Below, piece after piece: positions 9,646 through 18,228 of a stretch of DNA of 64,000 nucleotides (position 1 is its first letter; every line of letters begins with the position of its first letter). This DNA is from Fimenecus sp045595185 (GTDB lineage Bacteria; Bacillota; Clostridia; Oscillospirales; Acutalibacteraceae), in the NCBI GenBank assembly GCA_045595185.1, contig JAZNZX010000056.1, positions 54,816-118,815 of the forward strand. Direction: 5' to 3'. A program made the translations under genes and the position numbers. A model generated the notes under the pieces. The model did no database searches. It had not been told where the DNA came from and worked only from the letters and a program-made list of their open reading frames with translations.

Positions 9646-11181
9646 TTATTTTTCAAGAAGTGATACGCCACTCATTTCAGCTGGAATATCGAGTCCCATA
9701 ATATCAAGCATTGTTGGTGAAAGGTCGCAAAGTTTGCCGCCTCCCTGCTTAAGTGTACACTCTTTACCAACTACTACAAGCGGAACTGGATTTGTTGTAT
9801 GAGCTGTAAATGGAGAACCATCATCTTCATACATCTTGTCAGCATTACCATGGTCAGCAGTAATAAGAATTACACCATCCATCTTCATTGTTGCATCAAC
9901 AAGCTTACCTACACACTCGTCAACTGCTTCAACAGCCTTTACAGCAGCATCAAAGATACCTGTATGACCAACCATATCGCAGTTTGCATAGTTGAGAATT
10001 ACTACATCATATTTACCGCTTAAAATCTGTTCACAAGCTGCGTCACATACTTCGTATGCACTCATTTCAGGCTTTAAGTCAAATGTTGAAATCTTTGGAG
10101 AGTCAATAAGAACTCTGTCTTCACCGGGATAAACCTTTTCTTCGCCACCATTGTAGAAGAATGTAACATGAGCATACTTCTGTGTTTCAGCAATACGGAG
10201 CTGAGTCTTACCAAGCTTTGAAAGGTACTCACCCATTGTGTTTGTAAGTGTCTGTGGCTTATATGCAACATTTACATTTGGCATTTCAGCATCATACTGT
10301 GTCATACAAACATAATAAAGTGGGAAAAACTCTTTTCTCTGGAATCCTGTGAAATCAGGGTCAACAAATGTTCTTGTTATTTCTCTTGCTCTGTCAGGAC
10401 GGAAGTTAAAGAAAATCACTGAATCGTTAGCTGAAATTGCATCTGCACCGTCAACAACTGTTGGCATTACAAATTCGTCAGTAAGATATTTTCCGTCTTC
10501 ATCAATAGTTTCATATGACTTTTTAACAGCCTCAAGAGCAGAATCAGTTGCAATACCTTCGCGGTTAACCATTGCATTGTAAGCCATACCGACTCTGTCC
10601 CACATATTGTCACGGTCCATAGCGTAAAATCTACCCATAACAGTAGCAATTTTACCTACACCAATTTCAGCGAGTTTATCTTCAAGTTCTTTGATAAAAT
10701 CAACACCTGAGCTTGGCGGAACATCACGACCGTCAAGTAATGCGTGTACGAATACCTTATCAAGACCGTTTTTCTTTGCAAGTTCAACAAGAGCATATAA
10801 ATGTGTGTTATGGCTATGAACACCACCGTCAGAAAGAAGACCGATAAGATGAAGTGCTGAATTGTTCTTTTTGCAATTCTCAATAGCACCCATGAACACA
10901 TCATTTTCGAAGAAATCACCGTCAATAATTGACTTTGTGATTCTTGTAAGTTCCTGATAAACAACCCGACCTGCACCAATATTTGTGTGGCCAACTTCAG
11001 AGTTACCCATCTGACCGTCAGGAAGACCAACATCCATGCCCGATGCACCGATATATGTCATTGGGTTATTCTTAAAAATTTCGTCAAGTCTTGGAGTTTT
11101 TGCCGCTGTGATTGCATTACCGTAATCACTTGGGTTAAATCCAAAACCATCCATAATACATAAAACTACAGGTTTTTTCAT
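9646..11181 (-). CDS. gpmI: 2,3-bisphosphoglycerate-independent phosphoglycerate mutase
   Basis: A 511-residue alkaline-phosphatase-superfamily enzyme that interconverts 3- and 2-phosphoglycerate in glycolysis, normally with two manganese ions. The catalytic serine is in GNSEVGHTN (Ser61), and metal/substrate motifs DGRDVPP, FFNFRPDRARE and TADHGNAD are present. The ATG at 11181 follows AAGGTG with a 6-base gap; a GTG 9 bases upstream overlaps that site and is rejected. It is the last gene of the pgk-tpiA-gpmI operon. Confidence 0.97.
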   Translation of the reverse strand: MKKPVVLCIMDGFGFNPSDYGNAITAAKTPRLDEIFKNNPMTYIGASGMDVGLPDGQMGNSEVGHTNIGAGRVVYQELTRITKSIIDGDFFENDVFMGAIENCKKNNSALHLIGLLSDGGVHSHNTHLYALVELAKKNGLDKVFVHALLDGRDVPPSSGVDFIKELEDKLAEIGVGKIATVMGRFYAMDRDNMWDRVGMAYNAMVNREGIATDSALEAVKKSYETIDEDGKYLTDEFVMPTVVDGADAISANDSVIFFNFRPDRAREITRTFVDPDFTGFQRKEFFPLYYVCMTQYDAEMPNVNVAYKPQTLTNTMGEYLSKLGKTQLRIAETQKYAHVTFFYNGGEEKVYPGEDRVLIDSPKISTFDLKPEMSAYEVCDAACEQILSGKYDVVILNYANCDMVGHTGIFDAAVKAVEAVDECVGKLVDATMKMDGVILITADHGNADKMYEDDGSPFTAHTTNPVPLVVVGKECTLKQGGGKLCDLSPTMLDIMGLDIPAEMSGVSLLEK

Positions 11182-11199
11182 CAATTTCACCTTAATAAA

Positions 11200-11967
11200 T
11201 TATTTTGATGCAGCAGTAACAATTTTAGCAAAATCTGCTGCCTTAAGTGATGCACCACCGATAAGACCACCGTCAACATTAACCTTTGCAACAAGCTCAT
11301 CAGCATTTGCAGCGTTCATTGAACCGCCGTACTGAATTGTAACTGTTGCAGCAACATCTCCACCGTAAACTTCAGCGATTGCAGCACGAACATAGCCGTT
11401 ACCTTCATCAGCCTGGTCAGCAGTAGCTGTAACGCCTGTACCGATAGCCCAAACAGGTTCATAAGCAATAATAACATTCTTAAGCTGTTCTTTTGTTACA
11501 TTTGTAAGTGCCATCTTTGTCTGGAACTTAAGAAGTGTTTCTGTATAGCCAAGGCTTCTCTGTTCAAGTGTTTCACCAACACAGATGATTGGCTTAAGAC
11601 CTGCATTAAGAGCAGCAAGTGAACGAAGATTTACAGTCTGGTCTGTTTCACCAAAATACTGTCTTCTTTCACTGTGACCAACTACAACATATTCTACGCC
11701 TGCTTCTTTAAGCATTTCGGCAGAAATTTCACCTGTATATGCACCTGATGACTTAAAGTGAACATTTTCAGCACCGATTTTAATGTTTGAACCAGCAGCT
11801 GCTTCCATTGCAGCAGGAATATCAATAAATGGTACGCAAAGTACTACTTCACAATCTGCACCGGCAACAAGTGGTTTCATTTCTTCAATAAGTGCCTTTG
11901 CTTCTGCAGGTGTTTTGTTCATTTTCCAGTTACCTGCAATAACTGCTTTACGAAGATTTTTATTCAT
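11200..11967 (-). CDS. tpiA: Triosephosphate isomerase
   Basis: A 255-residue TIM barrel that interconverts dihydroxyacetone phosphate and glyceraldehyde 3-phosphate. AGNWKMN at 11-17 holds the catalytic lysine, VVGHSERR the catalytic histidine (His98) and AYEPVWAIGTG the catalytic glutamate (Glu170); the phosphate-binding GGSMNAAN and GGASL segments are intact. AAGGAG precedes the ATG. It is the middle gene of pgk-tpiA-gpmI, with an 18-base gap to gpmI. Confidence 0.98.
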   Translation of the reverse strand: MNKNLRKAVIAGNWKMNKTPAEAKALIEEMKPLVAGADCEVVLCVPFIDIPAAMEAAAGSNIKIGAENVHFKSSGAYTGEISAEMLKEAGVEYVVVGHSERRQYFGETDQTVNLRSLAALNAGLKPIICVGETLEQRSLGYTETLLKFQTKMALTNVTKEQLKNVIIAYEPVWAIGTGVTATADQADEGNGYVRAAIAEVYGGDVAATVTIQYGGSMNAANADELVAKVNVDGGLIGGASLKAADFAKIVTAASK

Positions 11968-11992
11968 TTTTATTACTCCTTATTGCAAATTT

Positions 11993-12022
11993 TGGGAGGA
12001 CCATAAGGTTTATGTCCTCCCA
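11993..12022 (-). promoter_or_regulatory. Intercistronic hairpin between pgk and tpiA
   Basis: A perfect 9-bp GC-rich stem, TGGGAGGAC (11993-12001) with GTCCTCCCA (12014-12022), without a T run in the operon direction (AAAATTTG follows). It could be an RNA-processing or stability element that sets the ratio of pgk to tpiA-gpmI message, or a leaky terminator; both are inference. Confidence 0.45.
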
Positions 12023-12034
12023 CAATATTATTAA

Positions 12035-13228
12035 TTATTTCTCATTGAGTGCATCAATACCAGGAAGAACTTTACCTTCAAGATATTCAAGAGATGCACC
12101 GCCACCTGTTGAAATATGTGACATCTTATCAGCAAAACCAAGCTTCTGAATTGCTGCAGCAGAGTCACCACCACCAATGATTGAAATAGCATCACTGTCA
12201 GCAATAGCTGTTGCAACTGCAACTGTACCTGATGCAAATGCTTCCCATTCAGAAACACCCATAGGACCGTTCCAGATAACTGTGCCTGCGTCCTTAACAG
12301 CATCAGCAAAGATAGCCTGTGTCTTAGGACCAATGTCAAGACCCATCCAACCGTCAGGAATATCATCTGAATCAACAATCATTGCTTCTGTATCAGCAGC
12401 ATATTCTTTACCAACCTTGTTATCAACAGGAATAAGGAACTTAACGCCTTTTTCTTCAGCCTTCTTCATCATTTCAGCAGCAAGCTCAACCTTATCTGCT
12501 TCAAGAAGTGATGTACCGATATTATAGCCTAATGACTTCATAAATGTATAAGCCATACCACCACCGATGATAAGAGTATCGCACTTATCAATAAGGTTTG
12601 TGATAACACCGATTTTATCAGAAACTTTTGCACCACCGAGAATAGCAACAAGAGGTCTCTTTGGATTTTCAAGAGCACCACCGATAAATTCGATTTCTTT
12701 CTGAATAAGGTAACCGCAAGCTGCAGGAAGGTGTTCTGCAACACCGGCAGTTGAAGAATGAGCTCTGTGAGCTGAACCAAAAGCATCATTTACATAAAGC
12801 TCTGCAAGGTCAGCAAATTTCTTGCTGAGTTCAGGGTCGTTCTTTGTTTCGCCTTTTTCATAACGAACATTTTCAAGAAGAAGAACTTCACCGTCTTTAA
12901 GGTCTGCTGCAAGTGCCTGTGCACTTTCACCAACAACATCCTTTGCCATTTTAACTTCCTGACCAAGAAGCTCTGAAAGTCTTGCAGCAACAGGTGCAAG
13001 TGAAAATTCAGGAACTACTTCACCCTTTGGACGACCAAGGTGTGAACAAAGAATAACTTTTGCGCCATTAGCAATAAGGTATTTGATTGTTGGTAAAGAA
13101 GCAACAATTCTCTTATCACTTGTGATAACGCCATTTTCCATTTTTACATTGAAGTCACAACGAACAAGTACTTTTTTACCTGTTACCTGTAAATCTTCAA
13201 CAGTCTTTTTGTTTAATGCACTGCTCAT
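12035..13228 (-). CDS. pgk: Phosphoglycerate kinase
   Basis: A 397-residue enzyme making ATP from 1,3-bisphosphoglycerate. It shows the N-terminal RCDFNVK and SHLGRPKG substrate-binding segments, the nucleotide-binding segment WNGPMGVSEWE and the C-terminal GGGDSAAAI loop, all expected for the family, and the length is standard. It is the first gene of pgk-tpiA-gpmI; neither gap nor eno is in this window. A strong promoter lies 50 bases upstream. Confidence 0.98.
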   Translation of the reverse strand: MSSALNKKTVEDLQVTGKKVLVRCDFNVKMENGVITSDKRIVASLPTIKYLIANGAKVILCSHLGRPKGEVVPEFSLAPVAARLSELLGQEVKMAKDVVGESAQALAADLKDGEVLLLENVRYEKGETKNDPELSKKFADLAELYVNDAFGSAHRAHSSTAGVAEHLPAACGYLIQKEIEFIGGALENPKRPLVAILGGAKVSDKIGVITNLIDKCDTLIIGGGMAYTFMKSLGYNIGTSLLEADKVELAAEMMKKAEEKGVKFLIPVDNKVGKEYAADTEAMIVDSDDIPDGWMGLDIGPKTQAIFADAVKDAGTVIWNGPMGVSEWEAFASGTVAVATAIADSDAISIIGGGDSAAAIQKLGFADKMSHISTGGGASLEYLEGKVLPGIDALNEK

Positions 13229-13277
13229 TTAGATAACATCCTTTCAAAGATATAATTTGTAAAAATTACCACTAATC

Positions 13278-13306
13278 ATTGTATAACAAAAGTCTGATTT
13301 TTTCAA
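13278..13306 (-). promoter_or_regulatory. Promoter of pgk-tpiA-gpmI
   Basis: Minus strand TTGAAA (13306-13301), a 17-base spacer and TACAAT (13283-13278). An imperfect hairpin (AAGTCTTGA with TCAGACTT) overlaps the -35 and spacer and may be the end of the transcript from the upstream WYL regulator gene, so terminator and promoter seem compacted together. Confidence 0.7.
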
Positions 13307-13340
13307 GACTTATGATTATATTTGTTAAAAATTTATCATT

Positions 13341-14342
13341 TTATCCATTATAAAGTGCCAAAATAGATTTTGTTTTGTCTATAATCATATTTTTTAACTC
13401 TTTTGGTGATTTAACTTTTACTTTATTTCCGTATTGCATTATCCACGCAACAAGACCGTCAGTAACAGCAACATCAACCTTTGCTATAAAATTATCTTCG
13501 TCGTAAGGCTTCATTGAAACTTTTTCACCAAACTGGTCAACAAAATCCTCAATCATAGAATTATTACAAATCATTTCAACAGGCTTAATATCACCGGAAA
13601 ACATTGATAGATGCTTATTACTGTAATCTGCAATATCAAAATATTTCTGATATTGAGAAACTTCAGAAAAATGACGAGAATATGTTTCAAGGACAGTGAC
13701 ACTCTTTAGCCTGTCAATACGAAGATGAATAAGATTATCGTATTTACTGTAATTACCTACAAGGTAATAATGGTCATCAGCCCAAATCAACGCATACGGA
13801 TTAATTGTCATCGTTTTTTCTTCGTAACGAGCTGTTTTACCGTCAACAATTTTTCTGCGTCTGTATATTACATCAATCTGTTTTCTCTCAACGATTGCAG
13901 AACTGATTATATCAATCAGAATAAACAAGTTTTCATTTGCACATTTGTTTCTATTATCAATATAAACCTGTTTTTCAATTCTTTTGTACTGATATTCACT
14001 TGCGAATGCAGAAAACTTTTTAAGAAGCAACTTTGTCTTTTTAGCAGAAATAAAGTCAGCAGACTGTACAGCATCAATCAAAAGTCTTAATTCAGCAGGT
14101 TCAAAATAATACGGAGTCATAAAATAGCCTCTCGGAGACTGTGATTTTATTATTTCGTATCCGTATTCATTTAAACATTCAATACAGTCGTATACAGTTT
14201 TTCTTTCACATTCAATACCGTAATCATTGAGAAGATAATCCATTATCTGTGTAGCAGACATCGGATGCTCTTCATCAGAATATTTTGATAAAATATCAAT
14301 AATATAAAGTAATCTTAATTTTTGTTTAGATGGAGTTTTCAT
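13341..14342 (-). CDS. WYL-domain transcriptional regulator
   Basis: A 333-residue regulator with an N-terminal winged helix-turn-helix (about residues 5-75, HTH_11 type) and a WYL domain (about 140-250) showing NPYALIWADDHYYLVGNY and the basic LIHLRIDRL segment. A C-terminal WCX-like extension follows. WYL domains sense ligands, often nucleic acids or nucleotides, and the best known cases control DNA repair or defence genes. It begins 5 bases after the stop codon of the GH2 gene without a clear ribosome binding site of its own, so it is probably translationally coupled and may control that enzyme. The target is unknown. Confidence 0.85.
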   Translation of the reverse strand: MKTPSKQKLRLLYIIDILSKYSDEEHPMSATQIMDYLLNDYGIECERKTVYDCIECLNEYGYEIIKSQSPRGYFMTPYYFEPAELRLLIDAVQSADFISAKKTKLLLKKFSAFASEYQYKRIEKQVYIDNRNKCANENLFILIDIISSAIVERKQIDVIYRRRKIVDGKTARYEEKTMTINPYALIWADDHYYLVGNYSKYDNLIHLRIDRLKSVTVLETYSRHFSEVSQYQKYFDIADYSNKHLSMFSGDIKPVEMICNNSMIEDFVDQFGEKVSMKPYDEDNFIAKVDVAVTDGLVAWIMQYGNKVKVKSPKELKNMIIDKTKSILALYNG

Positions 14343-14347
14343 AGTAA

Positions 14348-16096
14348 TTATAATGTGAGTTTCTTATTTGTTTCAATAAGAACATCTTCATTGATTTTGA
14401 TATGTTCACGGTCGTAAGTGAGAATACCATTCACTTCATTTTCAACGTCACTTACCTGTGTATAAACCGTTGCACAAAGACCTTTTTTAACAAGAGGAAT
14501 TACCTGAGTATCGTGAAGTAATTTATATGCCTTTGATAAGCTGTCCTTTGTTCTAAACATCATATAACCAAAGCTCTTTGATTCATCCCAAGTATGACCT
14601 CTGTCAATGTGGCTATATCCACCATATTCAGTAATCGCAAACATACGACCATCGTTTCTACGAGGGTTAATTGGTGCGATGTATCTGTGCATACTGTTAA
14701 AGTCACCTGCACCCTGGTCATGCCAACCGCTTGCATGGTCAACAACACGAGATGGGTCAAACTGTTTGATTTCATTGGAAATTCTGACAGAGTCAAACTG
14801 TCCCCAACCCTCGTTGAATGGAACCCAGCAAGAAATACATGTATGGTTATAAAGCTGATTAAGCATTTCGTTGAGTTCGCGTTCAAACTCGTCACGCCAT
14901 AACTTTTCGCCACGCTTAAATGCCTTGTATTTATCATCCTTAACATGAATTGCAACGAGCGGAAGAACGCCAGCAAGGAACTGACCAATATATTCACCAC
15001 CGCTTACCATATCCTGCCATACAAGCATACCAAGTCGGTCACAATGATAGTACCAGCGGTCAAGTTCAACTTTAATATGTTTACGAAGCATATTAAAGCC
15101 AAGTCGCTTCATAGTAGCAATATCATAAATCATTGCTTCATCAGTCGGAGGAGTCATACCACCGTCTGACCAATATCCCTGGTCTAGAAGACCTTTCTGG
15201 AAATATGGCTTGTTATTAAGTAAAAATCTTGGATAACCTTTTTCATCCTTTCCGATTGAGAATTTACGCATACCGATGTAGCTCTTGACTTTATCAACAA
15301 CTTCACCGTCTTTGATAAGTTCAACTTTAAGGTCATAAAGGAATGGATTTTCAGGTGACCAGAGTTTAACATCGTCAAACTTAATCACATCATCCATTGA
15401 AATTGTGTTTTCAGAAACAACAGCTTCACCGTCAAAAACAGTAACCTTAACCTGACAATTGTCATCATTTGCAAATGTCTTGAACGCAAGTGACTTATTA
15501 TCAATATCAGGAGTCATTTTAAGCTTGAGAATGTGACAAGGATTTACTGCTTCAAGCCATACACTCTGCCAGATACCTGATGTAGCAACATACCAGAATC
15601 CGTGAGTATCGTTAACCTGTTTACCTCTTTGTTGCCAACCATTTTCAGTAGGGTCATAAACGCTTACAACAAGCTCATTTTCACCGTCTTTAAGTAATCT
15701 TGTAATATCAATAGAGAAAGTTGCATAACCGCCTCTGTGGCTTCCTGCAAGCTCTTTATTGACATAAACATTACATTCCCAGTCAACAGCAGCAAAGTTA
15801 AGTAAGATATTCTTGCCTTTCATATTTTCAGGAATTGTAAATATCTTTTTATACCAGAGTTTCTGGTCAGGCTTTAATGGCTTTTCAACACCTGAAAGCA
15901 TTGATTCAACAGCAAATGGAACAACGATTTCACCGTCGAAATTGTCAACCCATTCAACTGATTTGTCAACAATAGTGTAATCATAAACGCCATTCATTGA
16001 CATCCAGTTTTCTCGTTCCATCTGTGGACGAGGATATTCAGGTAACGGATTATTTCTGTCAATTGAATCTGTCCAACGAGTTTTTAAAAATCCCAT
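14348..16096 (-). CDS. Glycoside hydrolase family 2 enzyme
   Basis: A 582-residue cytoplasmic enzyme (no signal peptide) with the GH2 layout: sugar-binding jelly roll (about 1-170), immunoglobulin-like domain (170-270) and catalytic TIM barrel. The acid/base glutamate is in PFNEGWGQFD (Glu429) and the nucleophile candidate in ITEYGGY (Glu490). The family contains beta-galactosidases, beta-glucuronidases and beta-mannosidases; I cannot fix the substrate. At 582 residues it is close to the short beta-glucuronidase-like group. The start at 16096 follows GGAGGT; a TTG 24 bases earlier was rejected. Its promoter abuts that of tRNA-Leu back to back. Confidence 0.9.
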   Translation of the reverse strand: MGFLKTRWTDSIDRNNPLPEYPRPQMERENWMSMNGVYDYTIVDKSVEWVDNFDGEIVVPFAVESMLSGVEKPLKPDQKLWYKKIFTIPENMKGKNILLNFAAVDWECNVYVNKELAGSHRGGYATFSIDITRLLKDGENELVVSVYDPTENGWQQRGKQVNDTHGFWYVATSGIWQSVWLEAVNPCHILKLKMTPDIDNKSLAFKTFANDDNCQVKVTVFDGEAVVSENTISMDDVIKFDDVKLWSPENPFLYDLKVELIKDGEVVDKVKSYIGMRKFSIGKDEKGYPRFLLNNKPYFQKGLLDQGYWSDGGMTPPTDEAMIYDIATMKRLGFNMLRKHIKVELDRWYYHCDRLGMLVWQDMVSGGEYIGQFLAGVLPLVAIHVKDDKYKAFKRGEKLWRDEFERELNEMLNQLYNHTCISCWVPFNEGWGQFDSVRISNEIKQFDPSRVVDHASGWHDQGAGDFNSMHRYIAPINPRRNDGRMFAITEYGGYSHIDRGHTWDESKSFGYMMFRTKDSLSKAYKLLHDTQVIPLVKKGLCATVYTQVSDVENEVNGILTYDREHIKINEDVLIETNKKLTL

Positions 16097-16148
16097 AATT
16101 TTTACCTCCAAATACAACAAAGCCTTTTACGGCAATATAATCATATTC

Positions 16149-16177
16149 ATTTTATAATAAAAACAAGGTTTTGTCTA
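16149..16177 (-). promoter_or_regulatory. Promoter of the GH2-WYL operon
   Basis: Minus strand TAGACA (16177-16172), 17-base spacer, TAAAAT (16154-16149). The -35 hexamer touches the -35 of the plus-strand tRNA promoter at 16178. Confidence 0.55.
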
Positions 16178-16205
16178 TTGATTTTTGAAATTTATTTGTT
16201 ATAAT
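16178..16205 (+). promoter_or_regulatory. Promoter upstream of the tRNA-Leu region
   Basis: TTGATT (16178-16183), 16-base spacer, TATAAT (16200-16205). The expected start of transcription falls just before the truncated tRNA copy at 16219, not the intact tRNA at 16374. Confidence 0.6.
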
Positions 16206-16218
16206 TATAAATAAATTT

Positions 16219-16240
16219 GCGGGTATGGTGGAATTGGCAG
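16219..16240 (+). pseudogene. Truncated tRNA-Leu 5' fragment
   Basis: These 22 bases are identical to the first 22 bases (acceptor strand and start of the D arm) of the intact tRNA-Leu at 16374. After that the sequence diverges completely. It stands where a tRNA gene would be expected relative to the promoter at 16178-16205, which suggests that an original tRNA copy was interrupted or recombined here. Confidence 0.75.
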
Positions 16241-16286
16241 TTTTGTGCCAAGCGCATCCTGCGGATGATGAAGCGATGGCACAAAA
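16241..16286 (+). repeat. Inverted repeat inside the tRNA-Leu region
   Basis: Perfect 10-bp arms TTTTGTGCCA (16241-16250) and TGGCACAAAA (16277-16286) enclose a second hairpin, CATCC-TGC-GGATG. The element begins at the exact base where the truncated tRNA copy ends. It may be a transcript end, a processing signal or the edge of an inserted element. Confidence 0.55.
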
Positions 16287-16373
16287 GACGCAGCGGTCGA
16301 AAAGCGAGTGCGACAGCACGAGTCTTCGGGCACCGCAAGTGTCACACGGAATCTATATGTTTCAACTAACTAT

Positions 16374-16458
16374 GCGGGTATGGTGGAATTGGCAGACACG
16401 CAAGATTTAGGATCTTGTGCCGAGAGGTGTACAGGTTCGACCCCTGCTACCCGCACCA
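16374..16458 (+). tRNA. tRNA-Leu (anticodon TAG)
   Basis: 85 nt including the encoded CCA. The acceptor stem GCGGGTA pairs with TACCCGC (7 bp), the anticodon stem CAAGA/TCTTG encloses TTTAGGA with anticodon TAG, there is a long class II variable arm (TGCCGAGAGGTGTA region) and the T loop contains GTTCGAC. Discriminator A, as usual for tRNA-Leu. It reads CUA and probably other CUN codons. A strong terminator follows. Confidence 0.95.
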
Positions 16459-16460
16459 AA

Positions 16461-16496
16461 ATAGCAGTTTCGACTTTTGTCGGGACTGCTATTTTC
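16461..16496 (+). terminator. Terminator of tRNA-Leu
   Basis: A 14-bp stem with two internal G-T pairs, ATAGCAGTTTCGAC (16461-16474) with GTCGGGACTGCTAT (16479-16492), TTTT loop, then TTTC. It begins 2 bases after the tRNA 3' end. Confidence 0.85.
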
Positions 16497-16556
16497 TTGT
16501 GTTTAATAGTTTGGGTCACCGAGCGAGATGGATGCAAGGCGTAGCCGAAGCAGACA

Positions 16557-16570
16557 TTCGACCCCTGCTA
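16557..16570 (+). pseudogene. tRNA-Leu 3' fragment (T-arm remnant)
   Basis: TTCGACCCCTGCTA is identical to 16436-16449 of the intact tRNA-Leu (T loop, T stem and start of the 3' acceptor strand), then diverges. With 14 bases, chance or convergent use in a hairpin cannot be excluded. Taken with the 5' fragment at 16219, it suggests a rearranged tandem tRNA. Confidence 0.45.
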
Positions 16571-16592
16571 TTTTTATTTCACAAAAAAGTAG

Positions 16593-16615
16593 GGGCGGAT
16601 GCCCTTCATCCGCCC
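16593..16615. repeat. GC-rich intergenic hairpin
   Basis: A perfect 9-bp stem GGGCGGATG/CATCCGCCC with a 5-base loop, far richer in GC than its surroundings. It has the look of a dispersed palindromic repeat; only one copy is in this window. Confidence 0.5.
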
Positions 16616-16626
16616 GTAAAAAGCAT

Positions 16627-16663
16627 TTAAATAAACCTACTTTTATCATCTAGGTTTATTTAA
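16627..16663 (-). terminator. Terminator overlapping the end of the zinc-ribbon gene
   Basis: A perfect 13-bp inverted repeat, TTAAATAAACCTA (16627-16639) and TAGGTTTATTTAA (16651-16663), with an 11-base loop holding the stop codon of the minus-strand gene. It is AT-rich and lacks a long T run, so a terminator or 3' stability role is likely but not certain. Confidence 0.55.
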
Positions 16664-18154
16664 TTCATTTGTAATTGTATTTTCTCTATTTCGTAAAGGA
16701 GTAATTTTACAATTAATTTCATCTCTAATTGCTATAATTTTTGATTCAAGTTCTTTTTTTTCTGATTCAATTCTCTCTTTAATATTATTTTTTTCTAAAA
16801 TTAAATTATCTATTTGTTCTTGAAGAACTTTCTTCTCTTTCACCTTTAAAAATCCAAGAGAATTTTTATTTTTGTTCAGTTGATTGATTTTCTCATCCAG
16901 GTGTGATATTTCAGTATAACCTGGAATTTCAAGAATTTGCTTATTAATGTTTTCAATTTTAACATTATAACTAGAATTCAATTGATTAATTTGAGATTTA
17001 ATGCTTTTTAACTCTAATTCTAATTCTATTTTTTCTTCGGCATGTTCATTCCAATACATTTCATATCTTTTTTGTGCTTCTTCTCTTGCTATACGTTCTT
17101 TTTCAGCCTTTTCTGCAGCTTCTTTGGTTGCAATATCAGCTTTAATTTTTCTAATTTTGGTCTCATATTGAGAGATTAATCGTCTTCTAGATGCTACCGC
17201 GTTATCATTTAATGACATGTGTTCGACATAAACCCTATTTTCTCTCGGCACAGGATGCCATCCGGGTTTTTTATAAAAATTCACTTTCCATTGCTCATCT
17301 AAATCAACATATTCCCAATCATATGAGCATGCTTCAATTGCTTTTTCATGAAAAAAAATAAGGTTTTCATATCTTTGAATATCTTCTTTATCATCATCGT
17401 CGCAAATGTCAATTGCTTTATCGACCAGATTTGTACAATAGCCCAATCTCTCAATATACTTATTAAAATCATCGTCATTAGGCCAAGGGTAACGGTCACT
17501 CTTATAGTCAGGTAAAATAACATTTCGATATGCTTTAACTACAGACTGATTAATTAAAGTTGCAACCGGTGCCATAATTTCAGAGATAGGAACAATCGCT
17601 CCTGTTTGTGTTAAAAATGAAACAACAGTACTTAAAATTCCTGCCAAATCGGAAATAAAGCCTGCTGTTTCCTCTTTATCAGGCCATTTTGCAAATCTAT
17701 CTGCACGCAAGGAAATCATCGCAACAGAGAGTTTTTTTATTTGTTCTTTTGCTTCTTCAATAAGTTCTTCTCTTTCGTTTTCAGGAGCATTATTGATTCC
17801 TTTAATAAAAGCATTAACACCTTCGTCAACACGCGAATTTTGCAATGTGCTTTGCCAAGCAGCAGCCTCACCTTTTAGCATCCAAGCTCGATAATTTGTT
17901 GATTCAATTTCAATAATCTTATTACAATAAGCTTCAGCTTCTTCGTTATTACCTGAATCTTGTGCCGTTTGAGCCATTTCAAGATAATTGTCAATCATAT
18001 GAGTATTATCAACTCTAACTGTTCCTTTAATTTCTTGAACCTTTTCCTTCATTCTGTCTGCGCTATGTTCCATACCACAACTATCACACGTAGCAATTCC
18101 ACCAGCACCCATCATCAACTTACCACCACAAAGGTCACATACCAATGCTGCCAT
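16646..18154 (-). CDS. Zinc-ribbon protein with TPR-like middle and coiled-coil tail
   Basis: A 502-residue cytoplasmic protein of unknown function. The N-terminus carries two CxxC pairs (CDLC at 6-9, CDSC at about 23-26), a TFIIB-like zinc ribbon. Residues about 50-110 look like a TPR unit (YLEMAQTAQDSGNNEEAEAY). About 160-215 is a hydrophobic stretch, and about 345-502 is a long charged coiled coil rich in Lys, Glu and Ile. Zinc ribbon plus coiled coil suggests a scaffold or a partner-binding protein, but no reaction can be assigned. The ATG follows AAGGAG. It stands alone among repeats, with a MITE-like palindrome just upstream. Confidence 0.75.
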   Translation of the reverse strand: MAALVCDLCGGKLMMGAGGIATCDSCGMEHSADRMKEKVQEIKGTVRVDNTHMIDNYLEMAQTAQDSGNNEEAEAYCNKIIEIESTNYRAWMLKGEAAAWQSTLQNSRVDEGVNAFIKGINNAPENEREELIEEAKEQIKKLSVAMISLRADRFAKWPDKEETAGFISDLAGILSTVVSFLTQTGAIVPISEIMAPVATLINQSVVKAYRNVILPDYKSDRYPWPNDDDFNKYIERLGYCTNLVDKAIDICDDDDKEDIQRYENLIFFHEKAIEACSYDWEYVDLDEQWKVNFYKKPGWHPVPRENRVYVEHMSLNDNAVASRRRLISQYETKIRKIKADIATKEAAEKAEKERIAREEAQKRYEMYWNEHAEEKIELELELKSIKSQINQLNSSYNVKIENINKQILEIPGYTEISHLDEKINQLNKNKNSLGFLKVKEKKVLQEQIDNLILEKNNIKERIESEKKELESKIIAIRDEINCKITPLRNRENTITNELNKPR

Positions 18155-18228
18155 AATTTTTTCTCCTTTTCACAATAAAAAATGCGCCCACCGAAGCAGA
18201 CGCACAAAAAACGCAAACTCCGATAGTC

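Noticed and set aside
16225..16630. Overlapping plus-strand reading frames of 60-80 codons across the tRNA-Leu region
   Set aside because: They run through the tRNA gene, its fragments and its terminator; none has a ribosome binding site or a protein-like composition.
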